7,969 bases of DNA. It comes from CAZFLD01 sp964519835. GTDB lineage: Bacteria; Spirochaetota; Spirochaetia; DSM-27196; CAZFLD01. Both the position numbers and the translations under genes were made by a program. Each line of letters opens with the position of its first letter. The stretch's first letter is position 1. The stretch covers positions 1 to 7,969 of the forward strand of contig CAZFLD010000129.1 in assembly GCA_964519835.1 (NCBI GenBank), written 5' to 3'. This document shows, one piece after another, positions 3,673 to 7,969 of the stretch. The notes beneath the pieces were generated by a model. The model was given only the letters and a program-made list of their open reading frames with translations, ran no database searches and was not told the origin of the DNA.

Positions 3673-5865
3673 TTGGGATCCGTGAAATCCAGAGCGTCTC
3701 GCTTTGCTCGTGTTGTATTGGTCATTGCCGGCCCGGTTGTGCTCCTCGCGGTGGGAGCTCTCACGCTGGTCAATCTCGTGTTGCTCCCGTCGGCACTGGA
3801 CACGGTGGTCGAGGCTATTGAAGCACAGACCGACGCAAGCGTCGACTACAACTCGGCGTTGTACCTTCCGTGGAGTGGAATCACGGTTTACGAGATTAGC
3901 GTCGACCTTCCGGACGACACGCAGCGTGTCGTGGTCGACGAGATCAACGTCGGCATCTCGCTCCAAGGTGCGCTCGCGGCGCGTCATGTCCTCGCGAATC
4001 TCCCTCCGATGGGGCTTGATGCCTTATGGCGCCGGGCCGCGATGCCCGACGCCTTGGAAAGACTTGCCGACGCCACCCGGCTGTTTGGCGGGAGTCTTGC
4101 AGGCCTCGGCCCGGTGGACGTGGTGGTGCGGAGTCTTCGCGCAGGCGAGCTCACCGTCGGCGAGGCACGAATCCTCCATGATCTCGACACAAAGATGTTC
4201 CGGATCGATCTATCGATCGGCGAGGTACGTGTTGCTGACGGACCCGTCGGCGAAAGGACGGTTGGCGAGCGACCTGCAGGCGAGAGATCGTTTGGACCGG
4301 GAGCGGAGATTGGTGTCGAGCTCGACTATGGCGAGGGGCGGGCGCGGATTGAACTCGCGGCGGTAGACCTTGTGCCGTTCGCCGGGGCCCGCGCCGCCGA
4401 CCTGGCGGTCGTACTCTCGTTCGGGCCGGCATCCGGGAGGGCATTCGCGCCGGAGGACGGGGCGCCCACTCGTATAGAAGGCATCGCGAGCCTTCGCGGG
4501 TTCGCGGCCGAAGTGCCGTTTGTGGCGGCAGAGGCGGTGGGCCCCCTCGATGTGAGCTTTGCGTTTGATGCCGTGCTCGATCCGCGTGCCGACATTGAGA
4601 ACCCGGCGGACCTGCCGGTGTTGAGCCGCGCCGGCCGGTTGACCGACTCGCCGGGTATGATCCGCGAGGCCCTTCGCGACGCACCGGCGGCTCAAGGCGA
4701 ACTGCTGCTCCAGGAGGGCATGCTTAGCATCAACGGCGTAGAGTTGGCGGTAACCGGTGCGGCACACGGGCTATACCATGGCCCCCCCGGGTCCGGGCGG
4801 CTTGGCGTACCCCGATGGATCAGTACCGTCATGAAGATACCAACGACGCCGGTCGACACAATCGCCGGGGCGGTGCCTGATGCCGTCTCAGGTCGCCTGT
4901 CACGGATTCGCCTGGACGGAGACCTCGCCTTGCAGATGGAGTTGCGACTCGTGCCTTTAATTGTCGAGGCAATGGACTGGCGTGCGGATGTTTCGCTCGC
5001 CGATTTTGCGGTTCGCGAAATTCCCGCCGACGTGAACCCGTACTCGCTAAACGACAGTTTTGTGCACGAAATACACGACACCGACCTGGGCGTTGTTCGG
5101 AGGATCGAGATCCCGGGGGCTGAACCTGCCTCAGCGGAATGGATGCTCACCCACTCGGAGCACACTGCGGCACAGATTGCAGAAACTCGCGCGCGAGTAC
5201 ACGATGCCCGGGCCGAACCGCCTCCACGGGTGATTGTACGCCCGGACGCGTCGGGAGCCGGAACCGCGGCGCCGGATCCAAGCTATGACTACGTACGCCT
5301 GGATGACATGTCACCGTGGGTCCCCGCCGCCGTACTCACCGCCGAGGACGGGGACTTTTTCTTCTACCCGGGCGTGAATCCGGTCACGCTTAAACGCGCG
5401 ATTGCCCAGAACCTTCAAGCAGGCGAAATCCTCTACGGAGCAAGTACGATTACCATGCAGCTTGCGAAGATGCTGTTTTTGGACGAGAAACGGGTATTTG
5501 CACGAAAGCTGCAAGAGGTATTCTTGGTCTACCTCATGGAGAACCACGTTATTGTGCCGAAGGATCGAATACTCGAAATCTACCTAAACATCGCCGAGTT
5601 TGGACCCGGCGTGTACGGCATCTCCGATGCCGCGTCGTACTACTTTGATCAGCACCCGCGAGACCTGGGCGTGGGCGAAGCCGTTTGGCTTGCGAGTATC
5701 CTCCCTGCGCCTACAAGCTATCATCGATACTACGACGCGGGCGCGATTAGCCCGGGCTGGTTCGAGCGCATGAAGAGCTACATGGAAACAATGCTTGTCC
5801 GCGGCAGAATCTCCGAAGCGGCGTACTCGCGGGCAGTTGAATCCCCACCGACGTTTGCCAAATAG
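3673..5865 (+). CDS. Membrane-anchored AsmA-like region fused to a C-terminal GT51 peptidoglycan glycosyltransferase
   Basis: A 730-residue protein with one N-terminal membrane segment (about 13-40) and a short basic cytoplasmic lead. Residues about 41-110 (SVDYNSALYLPWSGITVYEI, then VVVDEINVGISL) resemble the start of AsmA-type periplasmic proteins, and a strand-rich, weakly conserved region continues to about 480. The C-terminal 190 residues are a glycosyltransferase-51 domain, which polymerises lipid II into glycan strands: AEDGDFFFYPG (557-567, catalytic E558), GASTITMQL (589-597), RKLQE (611-615, second key Glu), RILEIYLN (632-639) and GEAVWLASILPAP (668-680). In the first motif the usual His of EDxxFxxHxG is Tyr565, and Arg after ED is Gly. 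No transpeptidase domain follows, so it is monofunctional. The start is TTG at 3673, or GTG at 3682; neither has a strong ribosome-binding site, suggesting coupling to the gene six bases upstream. Three 15-base repeats encode x-GER motifs at residues 192-206. Confidence 0.85.
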   Translation: MGSVKSRASRFARVVLVIAGPVVLLAVGALTLVNLVLLPSALDTVVEAIEAQTDASVDYNSALYLPWSGITVYEISVDLPDDTQRVVVDEINVGISLQGALAARHVLANLPPMGLDALWRRAAMPDALERLADATRLFGGSLAGLGPVDVVVRSLRAGELTVGEARILHDLDTKMFRIDLSIGEVRVADGPVGERTVGERPAGERSFGPGAEIGVELDYGEGRARIELAAVDLVPFAGARAADLAVVLSFGPASGRAFAPEDGAPTRIEGIASLRGFAAEVPFVAAEAVGPLDVSFAFDAVLDPRADIENPADLPVLSRAGRLTDSPGMIREALRDAPAAQGELLLQEGMLSINGVELAVTGAAHGLYHGPPGSGRLGVPRWISTVMKIPTTPVDTIAGAVPDAVSGRLSRIRLDGDLALQMELRLVPLIVEAMDWRADVSLADFAVREIPADVNPYSLNDSFVHEIHDTDLGVVRRIEIPGAEPASAEWMLTHSEHTAAQIAETRARVHDARAEPPPRVIVRPDASGAGTAAPDPSYDYVRLDDMSPWVPAAVLTAEDGDFFFYPGVNPVTLKRAIAQNLQAGEILYGASTITMQLAKMLFLDEKRVFARKLQEVFLVYLMENHVIVPKDRILEIYLNIAEFGPGVYGISDAASYYFDQHPRDLGVGEAVWLASILPAPTSYHRYYDAGAISPGWFERMKSYMETMLVRGRISEAAYSRAVESPPTFAK
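4246..4290 (+). repeat. Three imperfect 15-bp tandem repeats inside the GT51 gene
   Basis: The units 4246-4260, 4261-4275 and 4276-4290 encode VGERT, VGERP and AGERS. They keep the reading frame and lie in a poorly conserved linker of the AsmA-like region. A recent slippage expansion is the likely origin, and length variation between strains would be expected here. Confidence 0.6.
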
Positions 5866-5951
5866 GAGCAGGACAGCGGCACAACAGGTCGCCCTCCCAG
5901 CTCGCGCACGGTCGGTTAGACTCACTCCTCAAACATCGGACGGGGGGAGTA

Positions 5952-6420
5952 ATGGCAGGTCCATTTCAGCTTCGCGCCGGCGTTATAGGTCTGGGCTGGG
6001 CGGGCATTTAGCATCTCAAAACCTATCAGGCGATACGCGAGACCGATCTGGTCGTGGTGGCGGAACCGGCACTCGAGGCCATAAACCGCGGGATCCACGT
6101 GTTGGTGGAGAAACCCCTCGCCCGAACCTGTGAAGAAGGGCTACAGATGGTCCAAGCCGCCGAGGAGAACAAGCGGGTCCTCCAGGTCATGTTTAATCAG
6201 CGGTATCGGCCCGACGTGTCGGATGTAAAACGGTTTATCGATTCCGGGGGATCGGGAGAGATCTACCACTGCAAGTCGTGCCGGCTGCGCAGAGACGGCA
6301 TCCCCGGACGCGGCCGGAAGTGGTTTGTCTCCAAGGAGCTCGCAGGGGGCGGTCAGCGGCGCAATCTACCGTTCCGCCGCGGAAGGCCGTAAGATCCGCC
6401 TTGCGGAGCTCAAGCAATAC
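5952..6420 (+). pseudogene. Gfo/Idh/MocA-family dehydrogenase remnant with a nonsense codon and two internal deletions
   Basis: The ATG at 5952, preceded by GGGGGAG, opens LRAGVIGLGWAGI, a Rossmann NAD(P)-binding start. It is cut by TAG at 6009-6011, where CAG (Gln) is likely ancestral, since HLKTYQAI follows in frame. After DLVVVA the sequence jumps straight to EPALEAINRGIHVLVEKPLA, the EKP block, so about 45 residues between are missing but the frame is kept. RYRPDVSDVKRFIDSG, GEIYHCK, RRDGIPGRG and LAGGG follow, matching the family up to the active-site GGG. Then about 110-130 residues are missing, and from 6352 in another frame the C-terminal SGAIYRSAAEGRKIRLAEL appears. Members normally have 340-390 residues; fewer than 170 remain. 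Such enzymes oxidise or reduce sugars and inositols. This copy cannot be functional. It converges with the intact hydroxyacid dehydrogenase 27 bases downstream. Confidence 0.85.
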
Positions 6421-6446
6421 GCCCATACGTCGGACTGGAAGGCGTG

Positions 6447-7415
6447 CTACGCCTGCACCTCCGGATTGACACACGTCGGCGGCTTTGTTCCCTCGATCAT
6501 GGCGATGATGTTTTTTGCCGCCAGTGTTGACATGTCGTCGCGGGTCTGCGTTGTCGCGGATGCGATGTGAGGCGTCATAACGACGTTTGCCAAGTCGCTC
6601 AAGCCTGGAGCGGCAACCGGCTCCTTGTCATATACATCGAGACCCGCGCCTGCGATTTCACCACTCTGCAGCGCCTCAACCAATGCCTGCTCATCGATGA
6701 CCGGACCGCGGCTGGTGTTGATCAGATAGGCCGTGTCCTTCATTTGAGCAAACTGGTCACCACCAAAGAGATGAGTGGTTTCGGGGAGGAGCGGCACGTG
6801 GACGCTGACGTAGTCCGCCGCCGCCAAGGCCTCCTCCAATAAGACCTTCCGTGCGCCGAGCTTCGATTCCAAAACGGTGTTTTTGTGTTCATCGACGTAG
6901 AGGACCTTCATGGAAAAGCCGGTGCTCTTCAACGCCATGGCAGTGCCGATACGCCCGGCACCGATGACGGCAAGCGTTCTGCCCGTGACGTCACCGCCCA
7001 AGAACTGAAGAGGGCCCCAACCTTGCCAGGCACCGGATCGCATGTGGGCGTCCGACTCGACAACACGGCGGGCAACGGAGAACAAAAGCGCCCACGCCAT
7101 GTCCGCCGTCGCGTCCGTCAGAACTCCCGGTGTATTTGACAAGGGGATCCTTCGTTTGGTTGCCTCGACTACGTCCATGTTGTTGTAGCCGACCGCGTAG
7201 TTGGCAAAGCCCTTTGCCTTCGGAGCCGCATCGAATACTTCAGCGTCTATACGATCGGTAAGGAGCGTCAAGACGGCGTCCGCATCGGCGACGGCCGCTA
7301 AGAGCTCTTCTCGCGTGAGAGGCCTGTCGTGGGGACTTACTTCCACATCATATTTCTCGGCCAAGAGGTCTATGCCGGCCCAGGGGATTTGCCTTGTCAC
7401 GTATACTTTTGCCAT
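6447..7415 (-). CDS. D-2-hydroxyacid dehydrogenase (glyoxylate/hydroxypyruvate reductase type)
   Basis: A cytoplasmic NAD(P)H-dependent 2-hydroxyacid dehydrogenase of 322 residues, normal for the family. It interconverts a 2-ketoacid and a D-2-hydroxyacid; glyoxylate or hydroxypyruvate is the likeliest substrate. Counting from the ATG at 7415 (add one if GTG 7418 is used), the substrate-side loop has NYAVGYNNMDV (72-82) and the helix TPGVLTDATADMAWALL. The nucleotide fold has VIGAGRIGTA (150-159, GxGxxG), and D175 of YVDEH ends the second strand, as in NADH-preferring members. Catalytic residues are R236 (NTSRGP), E265 (DVYDKEP) and H283 (TPHIASAT). The ATG at 7415 has AGGA six bases upstream and overlaps the stop of the upstream isomerase remnant as TGATG, so this start is preferred. 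The gene was the second in a minus-strand operon whose first gene has decayed. Its own frame is intact. Confidence 0.93.
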   Translation of the reverse strand: MAKVYVTRQIPWAGIDLLAEKYDVEVSPHDRPLTREELLAAVADADAVLTLLTDRIDAEVFDAAPKAKGFANYAVGYNNMDVVEATKRRIPLSNTPGVLTDATADMAWALLFSVARRVVESDAHMRSGAWQGWGPLQFLGGDVTGRTLAVIGAGRIGTAMALKSTGFSMKVLYVDEHKNTVLESKLGARKVLLEEALAAADYVSVHVPLLPETTHLFGGDQFAQMKDTAYLINTSRGPVIDEQALVEALQSGEIAGAGLDVYDKEPVAAPGLSDLANVVMTPHIASATTQTRDDMSTLAAKNIIAMIEGTKPPTCVNPEVQA

Positions 7416-7730
7416 CACTCATCCTTTAAGCCGAGGATCTCCTGACCGACACCGTGCCAGGTCTCGACGTAGTCGTTAGCCTAAACGAGATGCATTACTA
7501 TAGCCATGCCGGCACGGTCAAACAGCTGCCGAATTTTGTCCGTCAGCCGGGCCTTTATGGCAAACATGCGTTGATGTCCCACCGTGTTGGATGACTAACC
7601 GACGTCATGTAGCCGTCGTAGCCGAACGTTTTCAAATAGTACACGAACTCCATGCATTCGAGGAGGGCATGTCCGCACGGAGAAAGACCCAGTCCCAGGT
7701 CTTGCCGTTGTTGTTGATAGGCACCTCGTC
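7415..7730 (-). pseudogene. Frameshifted C-terminal remnant of a xylose-isomerase-like TIM-barrel protein
   Basis: Three minus-strand frames in order give parts of one protein end. From 7727 comes EVPINNNGKTWDW, like the H-x-N-D-x-x-G-K-x-D-W segment. From about 7671 to 7569 comes HALLECMEFVYYLKTFGYDG, then YMTSVSHPTRWDI, a block very typical of xylose-isomerase-like proteins. From 7567 comes FAIKARLTDKIRQLFDRAGM, a TAG at 7483-7481, then ANDYVETWH and EILGLKDE, ending at TGA 7417-7415. At least two frameshifts and one nonsense codon are needed to join them. The stop overlaps the dehydrogenase ATG (TGATG), proving a former coupled operon. Sugar isomerase beside 2-hydroxyacid dehydrogenase suggests a small sugar-acid pathway. 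The N-terminal barrel half is not recognisable to the window edge. Confidence 0.7.
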
Positions 7731-7736
7731 GGTCCT

Positions 7737-7969
7737 GTGCGCGCCGCCGGCGGTACTACCAGCCATTTCCAGCGGGACTACTATGAGACGGAGTATGACT
7801 GGGACCGGATCGACGTTCTCGTCTTGCTGCTACAGAATGCCCACCCCAGCGTCGTTGCGGGCACGGATCGATTCCTCGCCTTTTTGGATAGCTGCGAAGG
7901 CTGCGGCACCCACTACCAGCAGTTCGAAATGTGGGAAAACTTGAGGGAGTTTGGCTTGAAACGAAGGAA
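7737..7969 (+). CDS. Unidentified open frame running off the right edge
   Basis: A plus-strand frame, open from 7599 to the end of the window, becomes coding-like after about 7737: about a third of its codons begin with G and third positions are GC-rich. It reads RDYYETEYDWDRIDVLVLLL, then NAHPSVVAGTDRFLAFLDS, a CEGCG pair of cysteines and HYQQFEMWENLREFGLK. I recognise no family. There is no convincing start; the GTG at 7737 has no ribosome-binding site, so it may be the middle of a gene whose 5' end was lost or overwritten by the isomerase remnant. It lies opposite and beyond that remnant. Another reading is that the coding signal is an antisense shadow of a decayed gene. Confidence 0.3.
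   Translation, partial: MRAAGGTTSHFQRDYYETEYDWDRIDVLVLLLQNAHPSVVAGTDRFLAFLDSCEGCGTHYQQFEMWENLREFGLKRR

Noticed and set aside
4203..4218. Inverted repeat GATCGAT-CT-ATCGATC
   Set aside because: It lies inside the GT51 gene, encodes ordinary residues in a coding context and has no neighbouring signal, so chance is the simplest explanation.
4151..4767. Several long minus-strand frames under the GT51 gene
   Set aside because: Low-complexity Arg/Pro/Ser/Ala composition and no start signals; shadows of the plus-strand gene.
1..7969. CRISPR array, tRNA, rRNA or complete insertion sequence
   Set aside because: No spaced direct repeats, tRNA cloverleaf, rRNA signature or transposase motif was seen on either strand.

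Overview
The window (about 8 kb, GC-rich, roughly 58-60% by eye) looks like a Gram-negative bacterial chromosome segment in which intact genes are interspersed with decaying ones. A large periplasm-facing protein that fuses an AsmA-like region to a glycosyltransferase-51 (transglycosylase) domain, beside sugar-catabolism genes of the TIM-barrel isomerase plus Gfo/Idh/MocA kind, would suit a spirochaete or a deltaproteobacterium-like lineage. That assignment is an inference and is weak.

Left part (1-1678), a defence and toxin-antitoxin graveyard. On the minus strand lies a HigB/HigA-type pair in toxin-first order. The antitoxin frame is open to the window edge, but the Gp49/RelE-like toxin carries two in-frame nonsense codons. 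After about 390 bases with no recognisable gene comes a plus-strand VapB antitoxin with a clear palindromic operator over its -10 box. The following vapC is collapsed to its first about 16 residues and its C-terminal tail. Next is a C-terminal fragment resembling an Imm5-type immunity protein. Both toxins are dead and both antitoxins look intact.

Middle part (1679-5865). A non-coding stretch rich in symmetric elements, including a perfect 10-bp inverted repeat, precedes an intact sugar-phosphate isomerase/epimerase-like TIM-barrel gene. Directly downstream is a badly decayed oxidoreductase of the Gfo/Idh/MocA type, its usual partner. Then comes a two-gene unit that appears healthy: a 193-residue unknown, probably exported protein, and 6 bases later a 730-residue AsmA-like/GT51 protein with nearly complete GT51 motifs.

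Right part (5866-7969). A second Gfo/Idh/MocA gene is reduced by one nonsense codon and two internal deletions. It converges on an intact minus-strand D-2-hydroxyacid dehydrogenase (glyoxylate/hydroxypyruvate reductase type). The dehydrogenase start overlaps the stop of an upstream, frameshifted xylose-isomerase-like remnant (TGATG). An unidentified plus-strand open frame runs off the right edge.

Taken together, at least six loci are broken (higB-like, vapC, imm-like, two Gfo/Idh, one TIM-barrel isomerase) and six look intact (higA-like, vapB, epimerase-like, unknown 193-aa protein, GT51 protein, hydroxyacid dehydrogenase). The best-supported story is ongoing gene loss from a sugar-catabolic and toxin-antitoxin accessory region, not a new defence system. 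The most unusual intact item is the AsmA-like/GT51 fusion with its small partner.
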